From NCBI GenBank assembly GCA_009705185.1, contig WLCS01000040.1, positions 1-7,642 on the forward strand: a DNA stretch of 7,642 nt. The letters are read 5' to 3'. A program made the translations under genes and the position numbers. Below are positions 1-5,851 of the stretch, piece after piece. This DNA is from Actinomycetota bacterium (lineage in GTDB: Bacteria; Actinomycetota; Actinomycetes; Nanopelagicales; Nanopelagicaceae). The notes under the pieces are model-generated. The model was given only the letters and a program-made list of their open reading frames with translations, searched no databases and was not told the DNA's origin. Within the stretch, counting starts at the first letter, position 1. Every line of letters starts with the position of its first letter.

Positions 1-1955
1 GTGCGCGCATCTGGGTCCATAGTGGTCTCACGGAGCTGATCAGCATCCATTTCACCAAGACCTTTATAGCGCTGAATTGGTTCTTTCCACTTCTTGCCAG
101 CCTTCTTCAAATCTGCGGTGACCTTCTTCATCTCATCATCTGAATATGTGTAGATGTACTCGCCCTTTTTGCCGCCCGCGCCCATTGTTTCAATACGGTG
201 CAGAGGTGGGATTGCAGCAAATACGCGACCTGCATCAAGCATCGGACGCATGTAGCGATACATCAGAGTAAGCAGTAGGCAGCGAATGTGTGCGCCATCA
301 ACGTCAGCATCTGACATCAAGATGACGCGGCCATAGCGAGCATCATCGAGTTCGAAAGATTTTCCAGAACCGGCACCGATAACCTGAATGATTGATCCGC
401 ATTCCTTGTCATCAAGCATCTGAGAAAGTGATGCTTTCTGCACGTTAAGGATTTTTCCACGGATAGGCAAGATCGCCTGGAATTCAGAATTTCGCGCAGC
501 CTTTGTCGTGCCAAGTGCTGAGTCACCTTCTACGATGAAAAGTTCGGTACGGGTGACATCTTCTGAACGACAATCAGAGAGCTTTGTAGGAAGTGATGAA
601 GATTCCAGGGCGTTCTTGCGGCGCTGTAGATCTTTATGTGCACGGGCGCTGATACGTGTGCGCGATGCTCCGGCAATCTTTTCCATGATCAACTTGCCGT
701 TTGCCTTATCGATACGACGTGTTGTCGCAAAGAATTCCTTGAGCTTATCTGCCACAACTGCTGAAACAATCTTTGTTGCAGCTGCGGTTCCTAGAACTTC
801 TTTGGTTTGACCTTCGAACTGCGGCTCTGACATGCGCACTGTTACGACTGCAGTGAGACCTTCCATGATGTCGTCTTTAATGACATCGGCTTCATTCTTC
901 TTCAGAATTCCCGCGCTACGCATAGCTTCGTTAAATGCCTTAGTGATTGCGCGTTCAAAACCGAGTACGTGAGAACCACCCTTAGGAGTGGCAATGATGT
1001 TTACGAATGAGCGAAGCGTTGTATCAAAACCTTCGCCCCACTTCATCGCGATATCAACTTCCATGTCGCGCTCTACATCGGTGGAAACCATATGGCCCTT
1101 GTCATCAAGAACTGGAACAGTCTCTTGATAATGGCCGGTGCCGTAAATACGAATGACATCGCCTACTGGTTTATCAGGCTGCAAGAAATCGCAGTATTCG
1201 GAGATTCCACCCTTGTGGAAGAAAGTCTGTGTTGCCTTCTCTTTCTTGCGATTATCGTTGACGATAATTGTTAAGCCGGGAACCAAAAATGATGTTTGGC
1301 GCGCACGAGCATAAATATCTTCAAGATCTAGCTCTGCATCTTTCAAGAAAATCTGCCGATCTGACCACCACTTAATGCGGGTACCGGTTACTTTTGCAGA
1401 AACTTTTCCAATTGTGCGAAGGCCAGATTGCGGGGTGAATTCAGCTTTTGGTCCATCGCCATTAAATACACCTGCAACACCGCGCTTAAATGACATCCAA
1501 TAAATCTTGCCGTTGCGATCAACTTCAGCATCAAGTCGTTCAGCCAATGCGTTTACAACAGATGCACCCACACCGTGAAGTCCGCCGGATGCAGCGTATG
1601 AGCCACCTCCGAATTTTCCACCTGCGTGCAATTTTGTAAGAACAACTTCAACGCCAGTAAGTCCGGTCTTAGGTTCTTTATCAACTGGAATTCCGCGACC
1701 ATCATCGTGGACTTCTACTGATCCATCGGATTCAAGATTAATTTCAATTTTCTTACAGTGGCCCGCTAAAGATTCATCTACAGAGTTATCAATAATTTCC
1801 CAGAGACAGTGTTGCAATCCGCGCGAATCAGTAGAACCGATATACATACCTGGGCGTTTACGAACTGCATCAAGTCCTTCAAGGACTGCAAGGTCTTTTG
1901 CGGTATAGCTATCTTTGGAATCTGCCTCAGGGGTAAAGTTCAATTCGTCAGCCAC
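1..1955 (-). CDS. parE: DNA topoisomerase (ATP-hydrolysing) subunit B, ParE/GyrB2 type, partial at 3' end
   Basis: This is the ATPase/Toprim subunit of a type II topoisomerase, which pairs with a ParC/GyrA partner to pass one DNA duplex through another. 651 residues are visible; roughly the last 40-50 are beyond the left edge. Seen in order: start of the GHKL ATPase (LEGLDAVRKRPGMYIG, about 25-40), EIIDNSVDE with catalytic Glu53 and Mg-binding Asn57, DDGRGIP (84-90), ATP-lid GGLHGVG (124-130), the QTK loop in EGQTKE, Toprim EGDS (476-479) with PIRGKILNV, DADVDG (549-554), and QRYKGLGEMD near the edge. The variants EGDSALGTTKAA, VIGAGSGKSF and AGRVFAAIPPLHRIE resemble the second actinobacterial paralogue (Streptomyces topoisomerase IV ParE, encoded near hrdB) more than canonical GyrB beside dnaN/recF. 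GTG at 1953-1955 is chosen because homology begins about 20 residues in; no Shine-Dalgarno precedes it, but a -10-like TAATCT lies 8 bases upstream. Family certain; parE versus gyrB less so. Confidence 0.93.
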   Translation of the reverse strand, partial: MADELNFTPEADSKDSYTAKDLAVLEGLDAVRKRPGMYIGSTDSRGLQHCLWEIIDNSVDESLAGHCKKIEINLESDGSVEVHDDGRGIPVDKEPKTGLTGVEVVLTKLHAGGKFGGGSYAASGGLHGVGASVVNALAERLDAEVDRNGKIYWMSFKRGVAGVFNGDGPKAEFTPQSGLRTIGKVSAKVTGTRIKWWSDRQIFLKDAELDLEDIYARARQTSFLVPGLTIIVNDNRKKEKATQTFFHKGGISEYCDFLQPDKPVGDVIRIYGTGHYQETVPVLDDKGHMVSTDVERDMEVDIAMKWGEGFDTTLRSFVNIIATPKGGSHVLGFERAITKAFNEAMRSAGILKKNEADVIKDDIMEGLTAVVTVRMSEPQFEGQTKEVLGTAAATKIVSAVVADKLKEFFATTRRIDKANGKLIMEKIAGASRTRISARAHKDLQRRKNALESSSLPTKLSDCRSEDVTRTELFIVEGDSALGTTKAARNSEFQAILPIRGKILNVQKASLSQMLDDKECGSIIQVIGAGSGKSFELDDARYGRVILMSDADVDGAHIRCLLLTLMYRYMRPMLDAGRVFAAIPPLHRIETMGAGGKKGEYIYTYSDDEMKKVTADLKKAGKKWKEPIQRYKGLGEMDADQLRETTMDPDAR

Positions 1956-1992
1956 GGTGGCAAAGATTAGCCAGCGAATCGTTCGCAACTGA
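1956..1992 (-). promoter_or_regulatory. Putative leaderless promoter of parE
   Basis: On the minus strand TAATCT (1964-1969) fits the actinobacterial -10 pattern TANNNT. Its end is 8 bases from the GTG start at 1955, so transcription would begin at or next to the start codon. There is no Shine-Dalgarno sequence in those 8 bases. Leaderless mRNAs of this geometry are common in Actinobacteria. No good -35 hexamer is seen at 16-18 bases spacing (TCAGTT at 1987-1992 is poor). Inference from spacing and motif only. Confidence 0.45.
1974..1986. repeat. Perfect inverted repeat in the parE promoter spacer
   Basis: GCGAA (1974-1978), TCG, TTCGC (1982-1986) form a perfect 5-bp-arm inverted repeat. It lies between the likely -10 box of parE and the -35 region, a position where a bound repressor would block polymerase. 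It is too short to be a strong RNA hairpin and would lie upstream of the predicted transcript start. It does not match the actinobacterial LexA box, which needs GAAC-N4-GTTC. No regulator can be named. Confidence 0.35.
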
Positions 1993-2007
1993 GTAAGCGC
2001 GCCGAGG

Positions 2008-2057
2008 TATCTCAGATATTGGCAACCGAGGGTGAGATATCCCCCAAAAATCGATAT
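2008..2057. promoter_or_regulatory. Cluster of AGATAT/GATAT motifs in the parE / DUF7455 intergenic region
   Basis: TATCT-C-AGATA forms an 11-base palindrome at 2008-2018. AGATAT occurs at 2014-2019 and again at 2035-2040 (21 bases apart, two helical turns), the latter inside the palindrome GATATC (2036-2041), and GATAT recurs at 2053-2057. Such phased copies between divergent genes could be binding sites, but the motif is AT-rich and short, so chance is possible. The rest of 1956-2195 holds the parE promoter region and the DUF7455 promoter; no small gene is supported there. Confidence 0.25.
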
Positions 2058-2111
2058 TTATGCGCTGGGACTGATAAAAATTTACATGATTGCAATCTAT
2101 TTGCCGAGCGG

Positions 2112-2137
2112 GGAATAAAGAGAACTGGCATGATGTT
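2112..2137 (+). promoter_or_regulatory. SigR/SigH-type (ECF thiol-stress) promoter-like element
   Basis: GGAAT at 2112-2116 (GGGAAT from 2111) is followed after exactly 18 bases by GTT at 2135-2137. This is the -35/-10 arrangement recognised by the Streptomyces SigR and mycobacterial SigH sigma factors, which answer disulfide and thiol stress. Transcription would start near 2143-2146, leaving a leader of about 50 bases before the DUF7455 start at 2196. No convincing TTGACA/TATAAT-like pair competes in this stretch. The match is seen directly; use by an ECF sigma factor is inference. Confidence 0.45.
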
Positions 2138-2195
2138 CCATAGATGTACAAGAACTTCCCACCGAACAGTAGTAACTAAGCGAACGGAGAGCGCG

Positions 2196-2405
2196 ATGAC
2201 CGAGCAAGTAATCCTCGAATCCACACCTCTAAATGCCCTTGATCGATGCGATCGATGTGGTGCACAAGCTTATGTGCGTGCAACACTTCTCAACGGCGGC
2301 GAGTTAATGTTCTGTGCTCATCACGGCAAGGAATATGCCGAAAAACTCAAGACTGTTGCAGCAGCGATTCAGGACGAGTCAGAGAAGTTGGTAGAAGTTA
2401 AGTAA
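2196..2405 (+). CDS. DUF7455-type small zinc-ribbon-like protein, 69 aa
   Basis: The protein matches what I recall of the small actinobacterial family annotated as DUF7455, often found near the principal sigma factor gene; its function is unknown. The core is ALDRCDRCGAQAYVRA (residues 14-29) and ELMFCAHHGKEY (36-47). Cys18, Cys21, Cys40 and His43 (or His42) make a likely zinc knuckle of the CxxC...CxH type. The C-terminal 20 residues are charged and predicted helical. No signal peptide or membrane segment is seen, so it should be cytoplasmic. The start is ATG 2196, preceded by GGAGA at 2186-2190 with 5 bases spacing. The frame is open further upstream to 2019, but homology begins only after 2196 and the likely promoter lies in between. 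The stop TAA (2403-2405) directly abuts the stop codon of the convergent CDGSH gene. Confidence 0.85.
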   Translation: MTEQVILESTPLNALDRCDRCGAQAYVRATLLNGGELMFCAHHGKEYAEKLKTVAAAIQDESEKLVEVK

Positions 2406-2591
2406 TTAATCTTTAAGAATGCCCTTATGCGAACCATCGCATAAGGGTTTTTCTTTTGATTGACCACATCCGCAAAACTTTGGATTCTCTCGCGTTTCAA
2501 TGAGATTTCCATCAGCATCGACCATATCGACAGTTCCGGTAACACGAATAGAACCGCTCTTAGGGTTGATAAATACCTTTGGATTAGTCAC
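2406..2591 (-). CDS. CDGSH iron-sulfur domain protein, 61 aa
   Basis: A minimal single-domain CDGSH protein, a family that carries a [2Fe-2S] cluster bound by three cysteines and one histidine and acts in redox or cluster transfer. The signature C-x-C-x2-S-x3-P-x-C-D-G-S-H is complete: ligands Cys40, Cys42, Cys51 and His55, with Pro49, Asp52 and Gly53. The N-terminal 35 residues (beta-rich, GSIRVTGTVDMVDADGN) form the usual strand region. No transmembrane anchor is present, unlike mitoNEET, so it is presumably soluble. The start is GTG 2589-2591, 14 bases after the rpoD stop; a weak CCGGA upstream may serve as Shine-Dalgarno. It is probably co-transcribed with rpoD. The last third of the gene doubles as the terminator of the convergent DUF7455 gene. 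The physiological partner is unknown. Confidence 0.92.
   Translation of the reverse strand: MTNPKVFINPKSGSIRVTGTVDMVDADGNLIETRENPKFCGCGQSKEKPLCDGSHKGILKD
2422..2457 (+). terminator. Rho-independent terminator for the DUF7455 transcript, inside the CDGSH coding sequence
   Basis: CCCTTATGCG (2422-2431), loop AACCAT, CGCATAAGGG (2438-2447) make a perfect 10-bp stem with a 6-base loop, followed at once by TTTTTCTTTT (2448-2457). The U-tract follows only on the plus strand; read from minus the hairpin is followed by mixed sequence, so it should stop plus-strand transcripts only. It begins 16 bases after the DUF7455 stop codon. The whole structure lies in the 3' third of the opposing CDGSH gene and covers its PLCDGSHK codons. 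Confidence 0.88.
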
Positions 2592-2605
2592 GGTGTGATC
2601 CGGTT

Positions 2606-4555
2606 TTAATCGAGGTAATCGCGTAGTGATTGCGAACGTGATGGGTGACGAAGCTTAGACATTGTCTTAGATTCAATCTGGCGAATACGTTCGCGGGTAA
2701 CTCCGTGAACTTTGCCGATTTCATCAAGAGTCTTTGGCTGTCCATCTGTAAGTCCGTAACGAGCCTTAATAACATCAGCTTCGCGGTTAGTAAGACCACC
2801 AAGCACCTGCATCAATTGCTCCTGCAAGATTGTGAATGTCACTGACTCTTCTGGCTTTACAGCCTCAGAATCTTCGATCAAATCACCGAACTCTGAATCG
2901 CCTTCTTCACCAAGTGGTGTGTGAAGTGAAATTGGTTCGCGGCCATACTTCTGAACTTCAACAACCTTTTCAGGTGTCATATCAAGTTCTTTAGCGAGCT
3001 CTTCTGGTGTCGGTTCGCGGCCAAGATCTTGAAGCATCTGGCGCTGAACACGTGCCAATTTGTTGATGACTTCAACCATGTGAACCGGAATACGAATTGT
3101 GCGCGCCTGGTCAGCCATCGCACGTGTAATTGCCTGACGGATCCACCATGTTGCATAGGTAGAGAACTTGTAACCCTTTGTGTAGTCGAACTTTTCGACA
3201 GCACGGATAAGACCCAAGTTTCCTTCCTGAATCAAGTCAAGGAAGAGCATTCCGCGACCGGTGTAACGCTTTGCAAGAGAAACAACGAGACGAAGGTTTG
3301 CTTCGAGCAAGTGATTCTTTGCGCGCTTTCCATCTTCAACAATCCACTCAAGTTCGCGCTTTAATTTCTTTTCAATCTTCTTTGTGTTCTTCAGTGCTTC
3401 TTCAGCAAAGAGTCCAGCTTCAACGCGAGTAGCAAGTTCTACTTCGAGTTCAGCATTAAGAAGTGCCACACGACCGATTTGCTTGAGGTAATCCTTTACA
3501 GGGTCAGCAGTTGCACCCGCAGTAAGAACTGTCTGTTCTGGAGGAAGGCGCTTGATTTCAATCTGAATAAATCGAGCCTGCTCATTGAAGAAGTACTGCA
3601 GATCTTCAAGGTTCTTAAGGTGGCCCTGATTTACAGCCTCAGCAATAAGTTTTGCTGATTTTTCATTAAAGGTATTCATCGCAAATTGCTGTTGAATCTG
3701 CTTGAAAGTTAGCGCCTTCGCTTCAGCCTGATCGATGTTGTGCTTAGGTGGAACTTCAACACCTTGAATCTTGCCGTTGATCGCTTCAAGAACAAGATTT
3801 ACATTCTTCAGATCTTTCTTATGCTTTTCGCGCTCGTTCTTATCTTCTTCTTCATCATCAACATCTGTATCAAGAAGAGTAAATGAGCCTTCTTCATTCT
3901 TGGTCTCATCAGAGAGTGTGACAACGCGGGGCTGATCTTTTCCATCAGTCTCGGCATCAATGATTTCTGATGCTTCTGCGATAAGTGTTTCCACATCTTC
4001 TAGCTCAACTTCTTCAACAACAATTTCATTGCCATCTTCATCGAGAACAATTGCTGCCTTCGCGCCCTTTGCTGGTGCCTCGGCTGACTTTGGATCTTCT
4101 TTCGGAGCAATGAGTGCAAGCTGTACCTTTGAAAGGATTCGGCTTGGAGAACCAAGACCTGCTTTACGAGCCTTCTCTGTGCTTTCCGGAATTTCAACAT
4201 CTAGTTGACGCGCTTCTTGCGCGAGCGCCATAAATTCTTTCTTCACAGCTTTGCGATAGTTTTCGATTCCGCTTGCAGCAAGAATTTCAATAATTTCTTT
4301 CTGGCGAGCGATTGCGTTCTTAAGATCGACAAGTTGCTGTACTTCTTTTGCAGTGAGTTCTTTTTTAATTTCAATTTTGACTGGCTTCGCTGCAACTTTC
4401 TTTGCAGGTGCAGCCTTTTTCGCTGGTACTGCTTTCTTTGCAGGTGCTTTTTTAGCAACAGCCTTCTTCGCTACAGCCTTTTTGGCAGGTGCCGCCTTCT
4501 TTGCAACGGCTTTCTTGCCTTTTGCCTTGTTTTTGAGCGCGCTTAATACAGCCAC
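2606..4555 (-). CDS. rpoD: Principal (primary) RNA polymerase sigma factor, HrdB/SigA type, 649 aa
   Basis: The housekeeping sigma factor that directs RNA polymerase to most promoters. Seen from the N-terminus: a Lys/Ala/Pro-rich tail (about 11-60); a helical segment (65-155); an acidic stretch (170-240); an unfamiliar helical segment (about 247-348); region 1.2 (about 350-385, [19 protein letters not shown]); region 2 (412-490) with [36 protein letters not shown] and [15 protein letters not shown]; region 3; and region 4 (580-645) with helix-turn-helix [20 protein letters not shown]. Regions 1.2-4 look nearly identical to Streptomyces HrdB. The chosen start is GTG 4553-4555, with AAGGA five bases upstream. 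The frame stays open to an ATG at 4660, but that lies upstream of the likely promoter and inside metX. Unlike HrdB, no canonical region 1.1 precedes the Lys/Ala tail. Confidence 0.96.
   Translation of the reverse strand: MAVLSALKNKAKGKKAVAKKAAPAKKAVAKKAVAKKAPAKKAVPAKKAAPAKKVAAKPVKIEIKKELTAKEVQQLVDLKNAIARQKEIIEILAASGIENYRKAVKKEFMALAQEARQLDVEIPESTEKARKAGLGSPSRILSKVQLALIAPKEDPKSAEAPAKGAKAAIVLDEDGNEIVVEEVELEDVETLIAEASEIIDAETDGKDQPRVVTLSDETKNEEGSFTLLDTDVDDEEEDKNEREKHKKDLKNVNLVLEAINGKIQGVEVPPKHNIDQAEAKALTFKQIQQQFAMNTFNEKSAKLIAEAVNQGHLKNLEDLQYFFNEQARFIQIEIKRLPPEQTVLTAGATADPVKDYLKQIGRVALLNAELEVELATRVEAGLFAEEALKNTKKIEKKLKRELEWIVEDGKRAKNHLLEANLRLVVSLAKRYTGRGMLFLDLIQEGNLGLIRAVEKFDYTKGYKFSTYATWWIRQAITRAMADQARTIRIPVHMVEVINKLARVQRQMLQDLGREPTPEELAKELDMTPEKVVEVQKYGREPISLHTPLGEEGDSEFGDLIEDSEAVKPEESVTFTILQEQLMQVLGGLTNREADVIKARYGLTDGQPKTLDEIGKVHGVTRERIRQIESKTMSKLRHPSRSQSLRDYLD
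4376..4525 (-). repeat. Degenerate Lys/Ala/Pro codon repeats in the rpoD N-terminus
   Basis: About 50 codons encode imperfect repeats such as [15 protein letters not shown] and KKAPAKK, a histone-H1-like basic tail. At DNA level the plus strand shows recurring ctttctttgcaggtgc-like units. Similar tails occur in actinobacterial principal sigma factors. Imperfect repeats like these can expand or shrink in frame, so length variation between strains is likely. The tail may contact DNA non-specifically (inference). Confidence 0.8.
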
Positions 4556-4575
4556 AATTGTCCTTTTTGGTTTTT

Positions 4576-4592
4576 CTTCGAACTGCTCGAAG
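4576..4592 (-). other. Small hairpin in the rpoD leader
   Basis: CTTCGA (4576-4581) and TCGAAG (4587-4592) are perfect inverted arms of 6 bp around a 5-base loop. They lie between the predicted rpoD transcript start (about 4596) and the Shine-Dalgarno AAGGA. No U-tract follows on minus, only A-rich sequence, so this is not a terminator for metX. It could affect mRNA stability or ribosome loading, or be an operator; nothing in the sequence decides. Confidence 0.4.
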
Positions 4593-4598
4593 TAATAC

Positions 4599-5711
4599 CT
4601 ATATTGTACCCGCAACATGCAAGGCGTGCCGAATCGCATCGCCCATTGCTTCAGCCTCAACTAAGAATCCGTCGTGGCCAAAGTCTGAACTAATGACAAT
4701 TGGGGCCTGGGCTGTCGGCACAAGCTCTGAAATCTCAACCTGAAGTCGAGGGACGAAGAGGCGATCTGTGTCGATTGAGACCACAACAACTGGAACCGTG
4801 ATGCCAGAGAGCGCCTTAGCGACTCCCCCGCGGTCTCGGCCAACATCGTGAGAGTTCATCGCATCTGTCAGGGCGATATAGGTATTGGCATCAAAGCGCT
4901 TGGCCAATTTCTGCGCCTGATGATCGAGGTATGACTCGACGGCGTAGCGTCCGGTGTCATCTCCCTGTAATTGACGACCAAAGCGAACATCCATTTCAGA
5001 TTCAGTGCGATAGGTCAGGTGCGCAATTCGGCGCGCGATTCCCATGCCATCAATTGGCCCGCGTTCTTGTTCGTAATAATCCCCGCCATTGAAATATGGG
5101 TCTGACTTAATTGCGCGAATCTGAATCGATGCGGTTCCGATTTGATCTCCCGTTGCAACCGCGGATGAACCAATAGTGCAGATTGCACCTACGCGTTCAG
5201 GTAATTGAATTGCCCATTCGAGAGATCTCATTCCACCGAGTGATGGGCCAACAGCTAGCAAATATTTTTCGATTCCAAGTGCGTCACTGAAAGCAACTTC
5301 AGCGTTCACCATGTCGCGAATGGTGATGATAGGAAAACGTGAACCGTAACGTTTTCCATCGGGGGCGATGCTCGACGGGCCGGTTGAGCCTTGACAACCA
5401 CCAATGACATTTGGGCAGACAATAAAATATTTGTCGGTATCAAATGGGAGACCTGGACCCACCATTTGTGGCCACCAACCGGTGACATCAGACCAACCAG
5501 TCATTGCATGGTTAACTAAAATTGCATTTGATTTATCTGCGTTTAACGTGCCCCATGTTTGATAAGCAATAGTGATATCTGGCAACGTTTCGCCATTTTC
5601 AAGAAGTAAGAAACCAATCTTGATAAATTTGCGATCACCGGGATCATCACCTTCAAGCCACGCACCGGTGACATCGAAGTTAGGTTCTCTGCTCATCCCA
5701 AAATCATTCAT
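4599..5711 (-). CDS. metX: Homoserine O-acetyltransferase (MetX family), 370 aa
   Basis: An alpha/beta-hydrolase-fold enzyme that transfers an acetyl group from acetyl-CoA to L-homoserine, the committed step of methionine synthesis by direct sulfhydrylation or trans-sulfuration. Motifs: [15 protein letters not shown] (about 67-81), [14 protein letters not shown] (101-114), [10 protein letters not shown], nucleophile elbow GPSLGGM with Ser157, Asp316 in SIDTDRLF, and His346 in FGHDGF, completing the triad. Length is normal for the family. The start is ATG 5709-5711, with GAAGGA (5719-5724) seven bases upstream. An in-frame ATG at 5748-5750 lies in the leader structure and lacks a ribosome site. 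Acyl specificity (acetyl versus succinyl) is not settled by sequence reading alone; the acetyl form is usual in Actinobacteria. A SAM-IV riboswitch precedes it. The stop (4599-4601) lies 43 bases before rpoD, with no terminator between. Confidence 0.94.
   Translation of the reverse strand: MNDFGMSREPNFDVTGAWLEGDDPGDRKFIKIGFLLLENGETLPDITIAYQTWGTLNADKSNAILVNHAMTGWSDVTGWWPQMVGPGLPFDTDKYFIVCPNVIGGCQGSTGPSSIAPDGKRYGSRFPIITIRDMVNAEVAFSDALGIEKYLLAVGPSLGGMRSLEWAIQLPERVGAICTIGSSAVATGDQIGTASIQIRAIKSDPYFNGGDYYEQERGPIDGMGIARRIAHLTYRTESEMDVRFGRQLQGDDTGRYAVESYLDHQAQKLAKRFDANTYIALTDAMNSHDVGRDRGGVAKALSGITVPVVVVSIDTDRLFVPRLQVEISELVPTAQAPIVISSDFGHDGFLVEAEAMGDAIRHALHVAGTI
4603..4631 (-). promoter_or_regulatory. 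Likely vegetative promoter of rpoD
   Basis: TACAAT at 4603-4608 (minus) is a strong -10 hexamer. The -35 position 17 bases upstream (CGGCAC, 4626-4631) is poor, as is usual in Actinobacteria. Transcription would start near 4595-4597 and give a leader of about 40 bases before GTG 4555. The -10 box spans the last two sense codons of metX (ACA ATA) and the base before them, so the promoter is nested in the end of the upstream gene. Confidence 0.55.
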
Positions 5712-5732
5712 AAATAAATCCTTCACGCACTT

Positions 5733-5757
5733 GCAGAAGATGGTGTGCATCTACTGC
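5733..5757 (-). promoter_or_regulatory. Expression-platform hairpin in the metX leader
   Basis: On minus GCAGTAGATG (5757-5748) pairs with CATCTTCTGC (5742-5733) over 10 positions with one T-T mismatch and a 5-base loop. It starts where the aptamer ends. Its right arm contains CATCTTC (5742-5736), which can instead pair with the Shine-Dalgarno and adjoining bases GAAGGAT (5724-5718) with one bulge. The two pairings exclude each other, which would suit control of translation start. No U-tract follows, so transcription termination is less likely. Pairing was judged by eye. Confidence 0.45.
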
Positions 5758-5840
5758 CTGGTCGTCACCCGGAGCACCCCACCGCGGTGGAGGGTTGCCG
5801 TCTCATCAGCCGGGGCTATCGATGAGAACTCGTGACCTGA
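5757..5840 (-). ncRNA. SAM-IV riboswitch aptamer upstream of metX
   Basis: The minus-strand leader matches the SAM-IV class, an S-adenosylmethionine sensor found mainly in Actinobacteria upstream of methionine genes. Features: GGTC (5837-5834) pairing with GACC (5763-5760) as P1; P2 arms CTCATC (5826-5821) and GATGAG (5807-5802); the conserved GACGGCAACC segment; P3 formed by CCACC-GC-GGTGG (5790-5779); and the 3' conserved CCGGGTGACGACCAGG. The P2-loop CCCGG (5814-5810) can pair with CCGGG (5772-5768) as the pseudoknot. High SAM is expected to reduce metX expression. Class chosen over SAM-I because of the compact layout and the 3' GGGTGACGACC element. Confidence 0.87.
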
Positions 5841-5845
5841 GGAAA

Positions 5846-5851
5846 ATATTA
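5846..5851 (-). promoter_or_regulatory. Likely -10 box of the metX riboswitch transcript
   Basis: TAATAT on minus fits TANNNT and lies 8-9 bases before the first aptamer pairs (GGTC from 5837), so a transcript starting near 5838-5840 would begin almost exactly with the riboswitch. The hexamer overlaps the TAA stop codon of the DUF4192-type gene (5849-5851). No clear -35 is visible at 17-18 bases. Read-through from the upstream pair of genes is the alternative source of metX mRNA. Confidence 0.45.

Noticed and set aside
2019..2195. Longer DUF7455 protein starting at 2019
   Set aside because: The added residues have no family resemblance, and the likely promoter and the GGAGA ribosome site point to ATG 2196.
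2422..2447. Bidirectional terminator serving both convergent genes
   Set aside because: On the minus strand no U-tract follows the stem, so only plus-strand termination is supported.
4576..4592. LexA/SOS box in the rpoD leader (TCGAAC present)
   Set aside because: The actinobacterial box requires GAAC-N4-GTTC; here the second half-site does not fit, so it is only a short hairpin.
4205..4595. Plus-strand open frames rich in Phe/Leu/Ala opposite the rpoD N-terminus
   Set aside because: These are antisense shadows of the Lys/Ala repeats; lysine codons read backwards give Phe and Leu. No ribosome site or family resemblance.
4556..4660. In-frame ATG at 4660 as the start of rpoD (35 extra residues)
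   Set aside because: It lies inside metX and upstream of the likely -10 box at 4603-4608, has no ribosome site, and the extra residues do not resemble sigma factors. GTG 4555 has AAGGA at good spacing.
5712..5750. In-frame ATG at 5750 as the start of metX
   Set aside because: It lies within the hairpin that follows the riboswitch aptamer, has no Shine-Dalgarno, and adds residues not typical of MetX. ATG 5711 has GAAGGA seven bases upstream.
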